Positions 1 through 7,567 of a stretch of 64,000 nucleotides of DNA are shown piece after piece. The notes under the pieces are model-generated. The model did not search any database and was not told where the DNA came from. It saw only the letters and a program-made list of their open reading frames with translations. Location of the stretch: NCBI RefSeq assembly GCF_038396785.1, contig NZ_CP151087.1, positions 5,688,568 through 5,752,567 of the forward strand, in the 5' to 3' direction. The stretch's first letter is position 1. Each line of letters begins with the position of its first letter. The position numbers and the translations under genes were made by a program. The stretch comes from Sphingobacterium thalpophilum. GTDB taxonomy: Bacteria > Bacteroidota > Bacteroidia > Sphingobacteriales > Sphingobacteriaceae.

Positions 1-114
1 TTATTTTCTTTTGAAGAACTTGAAGAACAACTTACCTGTGTGGCTAAGGCTGAACAAATCAATAGGGATACTTTAAAAATAGATAATGTTTTTTTCTTCA
101 CAATGCTTGATTAA
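1..114 (+). CDS. C-terminal end of an unidentified protein (cut by window start)
   Basis: Frame 1 is open from the first base to a TAA at 112-114 and gives the last 37 residues of a protein. The piece is acidic at first (SFEELEEQL) and ends in a hydrophobic FFFTMLD. It is too short to assign to a family. The next gene is on the opposite strand and its 3' end faces this one, so this is the end of a rightward unit. It could still be a chance open stretch. Confidence 0.4.
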   Translation, partial: LFSFEELEEQLTCVAKAEQINRDTLKIDNVFFFTMLD

Positions 115-297
115 TTTTTACGATATATGTGTTGGGTAATATGAATATTACAATATAAACGCCAAATAGTTTAATTATTGTGAAGATTAACATTTGTTAA
201 CATCTCAAATTTTAGTTAATAACTGTTCAATTATTAATCAATAATAATGTTTAATAGTTTTAAGTATTTGATAGTTATTGTTTTATAGAGAGGAGTG

Positions 298-330
298 CAT
301 CATATTTTCCCGCCAAAGGAAAATATGATG
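298..330. terminator. Perfect 13-bp hairpin between converging genes
   Basis: CATCATATTTTCC at 298-310 and its exact reverse complement at 318-330 enclose the 7-base loop CGCCAAA. It lies 16 bases past the stop of the leftward AMP nucleosidase gene, in the gap where that gene converges with the partial gene at 1-114. Neither side has a clear T-tract, so it could be a bidirectional transcript end, an RNA-stabilising hairpin or another palindromic element. The rest of the gap (115-297) is very AT-rich and shows nothing else. Confidence 0.5.
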
Positions 331-346
331 TTGCTTGCATTGTACC

Positions 347-1180
347 TTAGAATTTAAGGTGCTTCACGGTCAATCCGTTATTGATAAGCTGTTTTAAAGC
401 ATCAATACCTATACCGATATGTTCTTCCACATATTTTGCTGTAACGGTTACATCACTGACCGAAGTTTTTACTCCTTCTGGCACCATCGGTTGATCTGAA
501 ACTAGCAGTAAAGCACCTGTTGGAATCTTGTTGGCAAATCCGACGCTGAATATCGTTGCGGTTTCCATATCAACGCACATGGCACGGATTGATTTTAAAT
601 ATTTTTTGAAAGCTTTGTCATGTTCCCAAACCCGTCTATTGGTGGTGTATACCGTTCCAGTCCAGTAATCGCGTTGGTGATCCCGAATTGTAGTGGATAT
701 GGCCTTTTGCATGGCGAAGGCAGGTAATGAAGGTACTTCTGGTGGAAAGTAGTCATTAGATGTTCCCTCGCCGCGGATAGCGGCAATTGGAAGAATCAAT
801 TCACCTACAGGAATTTTTTTCTTGATACCCCCGGTCTTACCCAAGAATAGAACGGCTTTTGGTGCAATTGCTGATAATAGATCCATAATGGTTGCGGCCA
901 TTGGACTTCCCATTCCGAAATTGATAATGGTGATACCTCCGGCAGTGACGGATTGCATCGGTTTGTCTTCCCCGTAAATAGGAGCATTATCATGCATTTC
1001 AGAAAACAGGTGGATATATTTTGAAAAGTTCGTTAAAAGGATATACTCCCCAAACTCTTCCAAAGGCCTTCCCGTATAACGGGGAAGCCAGTTGTTCACG
1101 ATTTCTTCTTTGGTTTTTAAACCTGGTGTGATCGGACTATTTACGGTATTCTTTGCACTTCTCTTTGTTGTCATAGTCAT
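347..1180 (-). CDS. AMP nucleosidase (short Bacteroidota type)
   Basis: Predicted to hydrolyse AMP to adenine and ribose 5-phosphate in the cytoplasm, or a related nucleoside N-glycosidic cleavage. The 277-residue protein has the nucleoside-phosphorylase fold: a glycine-rich strand near residue 85-92 (INFGMGSP), the phosphate/ribose-site region FLGKTGGI near 112-119, and the purine-site block DMETATIF near 204-211, where the Met-Glu pair binds the ribose in this superfamily. SDQP near 229 matches the usual catalytic-Asp position. It is shorter than the E. coli Amn enzyme (about 480 residues), as is normal for Bacteroidota. It sits alone, leftward, downstream of clpX with a 120-base gap. The exact substrate within the superfamily is inferred. 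Confidence 0.85.
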   Translation of the reverse strand: MTMTTKRSAKNTVNSPITPGLKTKEEIVNNWLPRYTGRPLEEFGEYILLTNFSKYIHLFSEMHDNAPIYGEDKPMQSVTAGGITIINFGMGSPMAATIMDLLSAIAPKAVLFLGKTGGIKKKIPVGELILPIAAIRGEGTSNDYFPPEVPSLPAFAMQKAISTTIRDHQRDYWTGTVYTTNRRVWEHDKAFKKYLKSIRAMCVDMETATIFSVGFANKIPTGALLLVSDQPMVPEGVKTSVSDVTVTAKYVEEHIGIGIDALKQLINNGLTVKHLKF

Positions 1181-1270
1181 TAAATTTAATTTCTTGAATC
1201 TCTTATCTTCCTGTCAACATTCCGTTATGGCTATGTTATTATTGTAATATAAGATTTTTAATTCTTTTCT

Positions 1271-1306
1271 AAAAAAAAATCCCGTTCAGCGAACGGGATT
1301 TTTTTA
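1271..1306 (-). terminator. Terminator of the clpP-clpX operon
   Basis: Read leftward, AATCCCGTTC pairs with GAACGGGATT around a 2-4-base loop and is followed by a run of T. The stop codon of clpX (1304-1306) lies inside the upstream A/T flank of the hairpin, so stop and terminator nearly coincide. Confidence 0.9.
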
Positions 1307-2554
1307 AGCGACTTTAAGCTTTTTTAAATCGGACTTTTCGAATTTTTTCTTCGCATAGTCCAAGGTAATTTCTAATGCTTTCTGTCCCGTTTGTTCTTTT
1401 GTTGACGGAATCTCAAACATGGCATCCAGCATAATGGCTTCGCATATGCTGCGGAGGCCACGGGCTCCAAGTTTAAATTCGTCAGCTTTATCAACAATAA
1501 ACGTATATACGTCAGGATCAAATTTTAGTTCGATACTTTCGTATTCAAACAACTTCTTATATTGTTTTACCAATGCATTTTTTGGTTCAGTCAAAATGCT
1601 CAGTAAAGTTTCCTTATCCAATGGATTTAAGTAAGTCAATACAGGAAGACGGCCAATTAACTCTGGAATTAAACCAAAGTTCTTTAAGTCTTGAGGTGTA
1701 ATATACTTGTATAGATTGTTCAAGTCAATTTCCTCTTCGTCTTCGTTCATTTTATAACCTACTGTTTGCGTGCGCAGACGGTTTGCAATTTTCTTTTGAA
1801 TACCGTCGAATGCACCACCACAGATAAATAGAATATTACTTGTATTGACTGCGATCATTTTTTGATCCGGGTGTTTACGGCCGCCTTGCGGTGGAACGTT
1901 TACAACCGTACCTTCTAAAATCTTCAATAAAGCTTGCTGCACACCTTCACCCGATACATCTCTTGTAATAGACGGATTGTCGCTTTTACGTGCGATTTTA
2001 TCAATCTCATCGATATAGATAATACCGCGTTCTGCAGAGGCTACATCATAATCTGCTGCTTGCAATAAACGTGTTAATATACTTTCTACGTCTTCCCCTA
2101 CATACCCTGCTTCTGTCAATACAGTTGCATCCACAATACAGAAGGGGACGTTGAGTATCTTGGCAACAGTTTTTGCAAGCAAGGTTTTACCTGTACCTGT
2201 TTCACCAACGATAATCAAATTGGATTTTTCGATTTCAATCTCGTCTTTATCCACTTTCTGATTTAAACGTTTATAGTGATTATAAACTGCTACTGAAATT
2301 ACTTTTTTCGCATCATCCTGACCGATTACATATTGATCCAGGTGAGTTTTAATCTCCAAAGGACGGATCAACTTTAAAGCAGTCTGTAAAGTTTTACTTT
2401 TTCGTTGTTTTAATTCTTCTGCCAAGATTTCGCCTGCCTGCTGGATACATCTGTCACAGATGTGTGCTCCGTTGCCTGCAATAAGCATCTGGGCTTCATT
2501 TTTGCTTATGCCACAAAACGAACAGTGAATGTCTCTATCGTTATTCTTTGCCAT
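1304..2554 (-). CDS. clpX: ATP-dependent protease ATP-binding subunit ClpX
   Basis: AAA+ unfoldase that recognises tagged or misfolded proteins, unfolds them and feeds them to ClpP. The 416-residue protein has the N-terminal zinc-binding domain with C11, C14, C33 and C36, then a Walker A motif GETGTGKT at 117-124, Walker B IIYIDEIDK near 178-186 and a GARGLR sensor-2 motif near 368-373. The ClpP-docking loop carries VGY where E. coli has IGF. Length and domain order are normal. It starts two bases after clpP stops, so the two are co-transcribed, and a terminator follows directly. Confidence 0.98.
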   Translation of the reverse strand: MAKNNDRDIHCSFCGISKNEAQMLIAGNGAHICDRCIQQAGEILAEELKQRKSKTLQTALKLIRPLEIKTHLDQYVIGQDDAKKVISVAVYNHYKRLNQKVDKDEIEIEKSNLIIVGETGTGKTLLAKTVAKILNVPFCIVDATVLTEAGYVGEDVESILTRLLQAADYDVASAERGIIYIDEIDKIARKSDNPSITRDVSGEGVQQALLKILEGTVVNVPPQGGRKHPDQKMIAVNTSNILFICGGAFDGIQKKIANRLRTQTVGYKMNEDEEEIDLNNLYKYITPQDLKNFGLIPELIGRLPVLTYLNPLDKETLLSILTEPKNALVKQYKKLFEYESIELKFDPDVYTFIVDKADEFKLGARGLRSICEAIMLDAMFEIPSTKEQTGQKALEITLDYAKKKFEKSDLKKLKVA

Positions 2555-2556
2555 TG

Positions 2557-3258
2557 TTATTTAATAATCTCCTTCTTAGGAAGTAAAATCTCGTCAATCA
2601 TACCGAATTCTTTGGCTTCATTGGCTCTCATCCAGTAATCGCGATCTGAAGATTTTTCTACCCATTCGTAAGTTTGTCCAGAGTGATCTGAAATAATGGT
2701 GTATAATTCTTCTTTCAATTTCATCATCTCACGTAAGTTGATTTCCATATCGGCAGCAACTCCTTGTGCACCACCGGAAGGTTGGTGAATCATGACGCGT
2801 GAGTGACGTAAGGCTGCACGTTTGCCTTTTGCACCAGCAACTAAAAGAACAGCTCCCATAGACGCAGCAATACCTGTACAGATCGTCGCTACATCTGGTG
2901 TGATATATTGCATGGTATCATAAATTCCTAGTCCAGCGTATACGCTTCCACCTGGTGAATTGATGTAGATTTGGATATCACGTTGTGCATCGGTAGATTG
3001 TAGGAACAAGAGCTGTGCCTGAATAATGTTGGCTACCTGATCATCAATACCGCTGCCTAAAAATATGATACGGTCCATCATCAAACGCGAAAACACATCC
3101 ATTTGAGCAACGTTCAATTGACGTTCTTCAACGATGTAAGGTGTAAGGTTTGTTGGAATGCTTGTCTCTGTACGAGCAATGAAGCTATCAACATGTTGGC
3201 TTCCAATACGGTGATGCTTTACTGCATATTTTCTGAATTCGTTTTTATCTATATTCAT
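2557..3258 (-). CDS. clpP: ATP-dependent Clp protease proteolytic subunit ClpP
   Basis: Serine peptidase that forms the tetradecameric chamber of ClpXP. The 233-residue protein shows the family blocks YINSPGGSV (near 97-105), the nucleophile Ser in GIAASMGAVL (near 128-137), and the catalytic His in RVMIHQPSGG (near 154-163). A catalytic Asp is expected in the DRDYW region near 206. It has an extra N-terminal segment of about 35 residues, as often seen in Bacteroidota. First gene of the clpP-clpX operon. Trigger factor, a frequent upstream neighbour elsewhere, is not here. Confidence 0.97.
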   Translation of the reverse strand: MNIDKNEFRKYAVKHHRIGSQHVDSFIARTETSIPTNLTPYIVEERQLNVAQMDVFSRLMMDRIIFLGSGIDDQVANIIQAQLLFLQSTDAQRDIQIYINSPGGSVYAGLGIYDTMQYITPDVATICTGIAASMGAVLLVAGAKGKRAALRHSRVMIHQPSGGAQGVAADMEINLREMMKLKEELYTIISDHSGQTYEWVEKSSDRDYWMRANEAKEFGMIDEILLPKKEIIK

Positions 3259-3284
3259 CTTTTTATTTTTTCTATTCTGTAGGA

Positions 3285-3314
3285 CTAATATAAAACTATA
3301 TTTTAAAAATCAAA
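3285..3314 (-). promoter_or_regulatory. Likely Bacteroidota-type promoter of clpP-clpX
   Basis: On the minus strand TTTG (3311-3314) is followed after 18 bases by TATATTAG (3285-3292), which differs from the TAnnTTTG consensus at one base. The predicted start is about 20 bases before the clpP ATG. The match rests on the consensus only. Confidence 0.45.
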
Positions 3315-3427
3315 TAAATTGAAAAGATGTTTTACATCTACTTTACATTTTTTCGGTGATCCCCTTTCAAGACTTGGGGGACACTGTATCTCCGGATTAA
3401 TTCTTTATCTATTTCATGCATAGCTCC

Positions 3428-3895
3428 TTAGTCAATTTCGTTGTAGTTGGGGAGGTCTTCCAAAAATTCGTAAGACGCGTTGATAAAATCAATTTTACAA
3501 TAGTAATGATTCATGCCATTGCTCACTAATAGGTATGGTATACGATGAACCGTATTATAATTTGCAATTTGCTCAAATACCTGTTGGGTGATTTTTATAT
3601 GTGGCGCTTTAAACTCGGCTAACACGACCTTATGCCCGCTACTGTTGTAAATCAATAAATCACTTCGTTTCTGAAGGTTATTTAATTTCAATCCGCCTTC
3701 AATATGCATCAGTGATTTGGGGTAATTTTTCATGAGCGACAAATAATTGATCCAATGTTGTCTAACCCATTCCTCCGGTGTTAATACCAAGTCCTTTTTT
3801 CTGAGCTCATCAAAGATGTAAATCGCATTGTTCTTCTTGGATATTTTAGCTTTAAATGGCGGTAAGTTCAGTGGAGTCGGTGAAAACATACACAA
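3428..3895 (-). CDS. Orphan protein with type I restriction HsdR N-terminal (PD-(D/E)xK-like) domain
   Basis: This 155-residue protein resembles the stand-alone HsdR-N-like proteins that in Bacteroidota often sit beside holA, as here. A nuclease-fold core is visible: RSDLLIYN near residue 78-85 supplies the Asp, and AEFKAP near 94-99 supplies the E-x-K pair. Downstream come a conserved helix (QVFEQIANYN) and the strand RIPYLLVSNG. There is no helicase, methylase or specificity subunit nearby, so it is not a restriction system by itself. A role in DNA repair or RNA metabolism is possible but not shown. The start may be either of two ATG codons six bases apart. Confidence 0.75.
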   Translation of the reverse strand: MCMFSPTPLNLPPFKAKISKKNNAIYIFDELRKKDLVLTPEEWVRQHWINYLSLMKNYPKSLMHIEGGLKLNNLQKRSDLLIYNSSGHKVVLAEFKAPHIKITQQVFEQIANYNTVHRIPYLLVSNGMNHYYCKIDFINASYEFLEDLPNYNEID

Positions 3896-4006
3896 ATATA
3901 CTAAAATATTAGCAAAAGAAATAAATTCGTCAAGTCCGAAGGATGGTGTTTTTTTGACTAGTCTGATTTTTTAGGCCGGGGGAAACCCGAGGTCTGTATT
4001 TATGAT

Positions 4007-4082
4007 GCGATTACTTAGCGAGATGGTGAAAGTTATGTTGCTAAATGTTCATGGCATTAAATCAATAGTTTAATGTAATCGC
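4007..4082. other. Three-helix structured element upstream of holA (candidate RNA)
   Basis: The sequence folds into a compact junction. P1 pairs GCGATTAC (4007-4014) with GTAATCGC (4075-4082). P2 pairs TTAGC (4015-4019) with GCTAA (4040-4044). P3 pairs CATTAAA (4055-4061) with TTTAATG (4069-4075), sharing one base with P1. P2 stacks directly on P1. No protein gene covers it. A shorter GC-rich hairpin (CGGG/CCCG near 3977-3989) lies just before it. Strand is unknown: it could be a free small RNA or part of a leader. I do not recognise a known family. Confidence 0.4.
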
Positions 4083-4128
4083 GATACATGAGTCAATTAT
4101 AAAAGCGTAATTTTACGGAGTTACTCGG

Positions 4129-4156
4129 TTGAATTGCCATTAAAATCGTAATTTTG
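4129..4156 (+). promoter_or_regulatory. Likely promoter of holA with a long structured leader
   Basis: TTG (4129-4131) and TAATTTTG (4149-4156) are 17 bases apart; the latter is an exact TAnnTTTG -7 element. A start near 4163 would give holA a leader of about 140 bases. That leader holds a two-part hairpin, GGTAT/ATACC with AGCC/GGCT inside, at 4216-4248. Confidence 0.5.
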
Positions 4157-4301
4157 CTTCGCATAAAAAGCCCATGGTCGAACTCGAAAGACATTTTGAT
4201 ATGTGGTGACATGGGGGTATTTTAGCCTTCGCAGATGGCTTGGATACCGAAAACAAATCTGGGCAACTGATCTATTGCGGACGAATAAATAGACTATATA
4301 T

Positions 4302-5309
4302 ATGAACATAAATCCGATCTTATCCGATATTAAGAACAGGTCTTTTAAACCAGTGTATTTATTGCAAGGGGAGGAGAGTTATTTCATTGATACCATTGCC
4401 GACGCTTTGGAAGCAACCGTATTGAATGATGCGCAGAAAGGCTTTGATCAATCGATTTTTTACGGAAAAGATATCGATATCTCTACGATTGTCAATGCAG
4501 CAAAGAGGTATCCTATGCTAAGTGACTATCAGGTGATTATTATCAAGGAGGCACAGGAGCTAAAATGGAAATCGGATACGGAAGAACTGTTGACTAAATA
4601 CCTGGAACATCTTACACCGACAACCATTCTTGTGTTTTGTTTTAAACATGGGAAATTTGACAAACGCAAAAAGATCTATAAGGTCTTTGAAAAAAAAGGA
4701 CTAGTTGTTGATGCTGCCAAACTATACGACGATAAGGTGGGCCCTTGGATTGGAGCTTATGTGAAAGATGCCGGCTGGCGCATTCATCCGCAAGCGACGA
4801 TGATGATTGCGGACTATCTCGGTAATGATCTGTCCAAAGTGTCCAATGAACTTGACAAGCTCATGCTTAATGTTCCAAAGAGTCAAGAGATCAGCATGGA
4901 AGATGTTGAACGAAATATTGGTATCTCCAAAGATTATAATGTTTTTGAATTAAATACTGCATTGGCTAAACGTAATGCCCTAAAAGCTTATCAGATCGTT
5001 GATTATTTTGTGGCCAACCCCAAAAATAATCCGCTGGTAATGGTCATTGGACAAATTGCCACCTACTTCACGAAGATTCTCAAATACCATTATCTGATCG
5101 ACAAATCGGTCGCAGCAAAAGAATTGGGGGTACATCCTTTCTTTTTGAAAGAATACGAGCTTGCTGCAAGAAATTACAACCGGCGGAAAACTTTCGATGT
5201 GCTCAATGTATTGAAGGAGACTGATTTAAAATCTAAAGGTGTCAATGTGCCGAGCAATTTCAATAGTGAAGAGATTTTAAAAGAAATGATCTATCGGATA
5301 CTTAACTAA
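4302..5309 (+). CDS. holA: DNA polymerase III subunit delta
   Basis: Delta is the clamp-loader subunit that opens the sliding-clamp ring at primed DNA. The 335-residue protein has the family start NRSFKPVYLLQGEESYFID (near 12-30), an AAA+-like but catalytically silent N-terminal domain with YPMLSDYQVIIIKEAQEL (near 69-86), the central segment LGNDLSKVSNELDKL, and a C-terminal helical collar ending in EILKEMIYRIL. Length is typical. It stands alone, followed by its own terminator and then directly by an insertion sequence. Confidence 0.93.
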   Translation: MNINPILSDIKNRSFKPVYLLQGEESYFIDTIADALEATVLNDAQKGFDQSIFYGKDIDISTIVNAAKRYPMLSDYQVIIIKEAQELKWKSDTEELLTKYLEHLTPTTILVFCFKHGKFDKRKKIYKVFEKKGLVVDAAKLYDDKVGPWIGAYVKDAGWRIHPQATMMIADYLGNDLSKVSNELDKLMLNVPKSQEISMEDVERNIGISKDYNVFELNTALAKRNALKAYQIVDYFVANPKNNPLVMVIGQIATYFTKILKYHYLIDKSVAAKELGVHPFFLKEYELAARNYNRRKTFDVLNVLKETDLKSKGVNVPSNFNSEEILKEMIYRILN

Positions 5310-5326
5310 TCCCATCCAACAGCAAG

Positions 5327-5351
5327 AACACCAGAAATGGTGTTTTTTTTT
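5327..5351 (+). terminator. Terminator of holA
   Basis: AACACCA and TGGTGTT pair around GAAA and are followed by nine T. It begins 18 bases after the holA stop and ends 18 bases before the insertion sequence. Confidence 0.85.
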
Positions 5352-5369
5352 ACACAAATTTAATAATTA

Positions 5370-6833
5370 GTCGTTCCTTAACAAAACCCACTTTTTAATT
5401 TATTTTTAAAAACAGGATTAGAAAACAGCATAATTTGTATCTTATAAAATAAGAAAATAATTTTCTGTTTCAGTAGTTCCATCATTTTCTTCATGTTCCA
5501 AGCGGTTGCAGCTAGTAATGCATTGATTTGTGGTCCCGTTTCTCCCATGAAGTAATTTTTTGCCAGCCTAAAATCGGTTTTTAAATGTCCGATGATAGGT
5601 TCTATTGCCGCTCTGGTTCTAAATTTTTTGCGCTTTGTCTGCTTTTGATAAGCAGTGTCTTTTTTTCTTGGAGTGCTTGGGATGGAGATTTTCACGCCCT
5701 TTATTTCTGATTTTCCTCTGCCACCTCTATCGTAAAGGAGTTCTTTTGGGAGCTTTTGACCACCGGTTTCCATCTGTTCCAAAAGTGGTTCTATGGTGTG
5801 ACCATCGTAAGGAGTTTGCAAAAATGCTTTAATCCCGAGAATGATTTTCTTGCCTTTGTTGGCGGTGGTTATCAAACCTACCTTATTCCCAAATTCATAC
5901 TGGCTATGCGCTTTTCCTTTGGCAATACATCGGGTAAAAGGCTTGTGAATGCTGTAAATTTTATCGGCATCGTTTCTTTTTTGTGTGACAACCTTGGTGT
6001 ACAATGTCATTAAATCTTTATAAAATTCTTGCTGTTCTGCATTAAAATTCCGTTGCAATTCACGAATCAGTCTCATGGCGATGGTTTTGAGCTGTCTTTG
6101 AGATTTCCTTGCCGCTTTTGCCCGCTTGGGATGTTTTCCGTTGTAGGTGTTGCGCACCATTTGTTTGCTGACTTTTGTGTAGCGTTGTCTTTGTTTTATG
6201 CCTTCATTTCCGGCTATTTTGTTGCAATAATCGATCACTTTTTTGCACAATTTTGCATCGGTAGGAAAAGAGGTATTATTCTCCTGAACGGTAGTATCGG
6301 ACAAAACAAAATTTGAGGTGTTCGTCTTGGCATCGTGCATTCTTACGCTGTAGGCAAAGATTTTTTCGATGCCTTTTTCGCCAATTCTTTTTCGGAAATG
6401 AACAAAATTACTCGGGTCACAAGGAAATTCGTGTTCAAAGAAAACCCTGCCACAAAAATGCTGCATATAAGGATTCATGATCCAGGCTTTTTCCAACGTC
6501 TCATCGCCCAAATTATACAAATGTTTCAGTAGCAAACAACCCACCATAAACCGAATCGGATGGCTCGGATTGCCCACTTTGGAATACAAGGGCGAAAATT
6601 CTTTCTCAAAATAATTCCAATCTATTTTTTCTGAAAGTAGAACAAGTTCATGCTCGTGGTCAATAAAATCCACCAACATTGGGCGGAATAATTCTGGCTT
6701 CTTTTCTGGATTTTTCCCCAACATATTTGCAAGGTTTTAAAGCTTTAAGATACAAATTCTTGCAATAAAAAACAAGCTATTTTAAACCCAAAATACTAAT
6801 AATCAGTAAATTATAGGTGGTTTAAGGAGAGAC
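5370..6833 (-). mobile_element. IS5/IS1182-type insertion sequence, apparently intact
   Basis: The ends are imperfect inverted repeats: the left end reads GTCGTTCCTTAAC and the reverse complement of the right end reads GTCTCTCCTTAAA. They are flanked by the same hexamer TAATTA (5364-5369 and 6834-6839). Because the hexamer is a palindrome, the true duplication may be shorter, such as TAA or TTA. The element is about 1.46 kb and holds one gene whose stop codon lies within the left terminal repeat. Confidence 0.8.
5378..6724 (-). CDS. IS5/IS1182-family DDE transposase
   Basis: This 448-residue transposase cuts and joins the ends of the element. The N-terminal half has the DUF772-like helical block (GNPSHPIRFMVGCLLLKHLY near 51-70). 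The catalytic triad can be placed: D143 in LSDTTVQENN, a second Asp in LYDRGGRG near 337, and the Glu in AAIEPIIGHLKTDFRLAKN near 375. A basic segment (KHPKRAKAARKSQRQ, near 198-212) links the first two parts. It is full-length with no frameshift, so the element may be mobile. Many antisense open frames overlap it and are not genes. Confidence 0.9.
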   Translation of the reverse strand: MLGKNPEKKPELFRPMLVDFIDHEHELVLLSEKIDWNYFEKEFSPLYSKVGNPSHPIRFMVGCLLLKHLYNLGDETLEKAWIMNPYMQHFCGRVFFEHEFPCDPSNFVHFRKRIGEKGIEKIFAYSVRMHDAKTNTSNFVLSDTTVQENNTSFPTDAKLCKKVIDYCNKIAGNEGIKQRQRYTKVSKQMVRNTYNGKHPKRAKAARKSQRQLKTIAMRLIRELQRNFNAEQQEFYKDLMTLYTKVVTQKRNDADKIYSIHKPFTRCIAKGKAHSQYEFGNKVGLITTANKGKKIILGIKAFLQTPYDGHTIEPLLEQMETGGQKLPKELLYDRGGRGKSEIKGVKISIPSTPRKKDTAYQKQTKRKKFRTRAAIEPIIGHLKTDFRLAKNYFMGETGPQINALLAATAWNMKKMMELLKQKIIFLFYKIQIMLFSNPVFKNKLKSGFC

Positions 6834-6836
6834 TAA

Positions 6837-6874
6837 TTAAACACTTGTTTAAATTAAACGTTTGTTTAACTTTG
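6837..6874 (+). promoter_or_regulatory. Tandem TetR operators overlapping the efflux operon promoter
   Basis: TTAAACACTTGTTTAA (6837-6852) is a perfect palindrome with 7-bp arms. A second copy with one arm mismatch, TTAAACGTTTGTTTAA, follows 17 bases on at 6854-6869. They cover a consensus promoter: TTG at 6845-6847, 19 bases, then TAACTTTG at 6867-6874. The neighbouring TetR would block this promoter, so autoregulation of the whole operon is expected. The insertion sequence ends 3 bases before the first operator. Confidence 0.75.
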
Positions 6875-6949
6875 TCGCGCATTTAGCGAGAACGTATTTT
6901 ATAATCGCTATGAATATGCGATTGTATCTTTAAAAGATCGAGGTTTAAA

Positions 6950-7567
6950 ATGGAATTTAACGAGAAACAGATTGATATTCTGCTTGCAGCAGAGCGTCTT
7001 TTTGCAACAAAAGGATTTGATGGGACTTCCGTTCGTGATATCGCCAATGAGGCGAATGTGAATGTTGCGATGATCAACTATTATTTTGGATCAAAGGACA
7101 AGCTACTGGATACGTTTTTTGAATGGCGTGTTCCTGATTTTATGATCAATGTGGATGAGTTGGCGCTTGTCGATAATGCGTTGGATAAAATTGACGCTAT
7201 GGTGGATAAATCGTTTAAGTCCATGAACTCGCATCGTAAACTGTATCATATCATCACCATTGAAAGTTCGTTAAAACAACGCATGCTGATCTCGGAGGCT
7301 TTTCGCAAACTCAAGCTGCACAATCTTGAAGTGATATCGTCTGTTATCAATGCGGGGGTAGAACAGGGTGTATTCAAAGCGGGTTATGATCCCATCTTGA
7401 TCCACTCCATGATGATGGGCGTATTTATGAATTTTCAGATGAATCATTGTTTTTTACAGGATCAGTTGCATATCGATAACGATGAGGACTATGCAAATTA
7501 TATAGAAACAACTTTAACAGAATTTATACAGAAAACAATTAAAGCTTTATTGACATATGAAAAATAA
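6950..7567 (+). CDS. TetR/AcrR family repressor of the MFS efflux operon
   Basis: One-domain repressor that should bind the palindromes 80-115 bases upstream and release them when a ligand binds. The 205-residue protein has a clear N-terminal HTH: AAERLFATKGFDGTSVRDIA (near 11-30) followed by NVNVAMINYYFGSKDKLLDTFF. The C-terminal ligand domain is variable and gives no hint of the inducer. Its end overlaps the tolC-like gene by 11 bases, so it is the first gene of the pump operon. Confidence 0.9.
   Translation: MEFNEKQIDILLAAERLFATKGFDGTSVRDIANEANVNVAMINYYFGSKDKLLDTFFEWRVPDFMINVDELALVDNALDKIDAMVDKSFKSMNSHRKLYHIITIESSLKQRMLISEAFRKLKLHNLEVISSVINAGVEQGVFKAGYDPILIHSMMMGVFMNFQMNHCFLQDQLHIDNDEDYANYIETTLTEFIQKTIKALLTYEK

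Noticed and set aside
4007..4082. tRNA as an explanation of the three-helix element
   Set aside because: It has three stems with an 8-bp P1, no T-arm or anticodon-like loop and no CCA context.
4121..4309. 62-codon minus-strand frame across the holA leader
   Set aside because: It overlaps the holA start and promoter, has no recognisable domain, and its composition (many Arg, Tyr, His) looks like a chance frame over a structured leader.
5635..6532. Four plus-strand frames of 65-95 codons inside the transposase gene
   Set aside because: All are antisense to an intact transposase with clear DDE residues.
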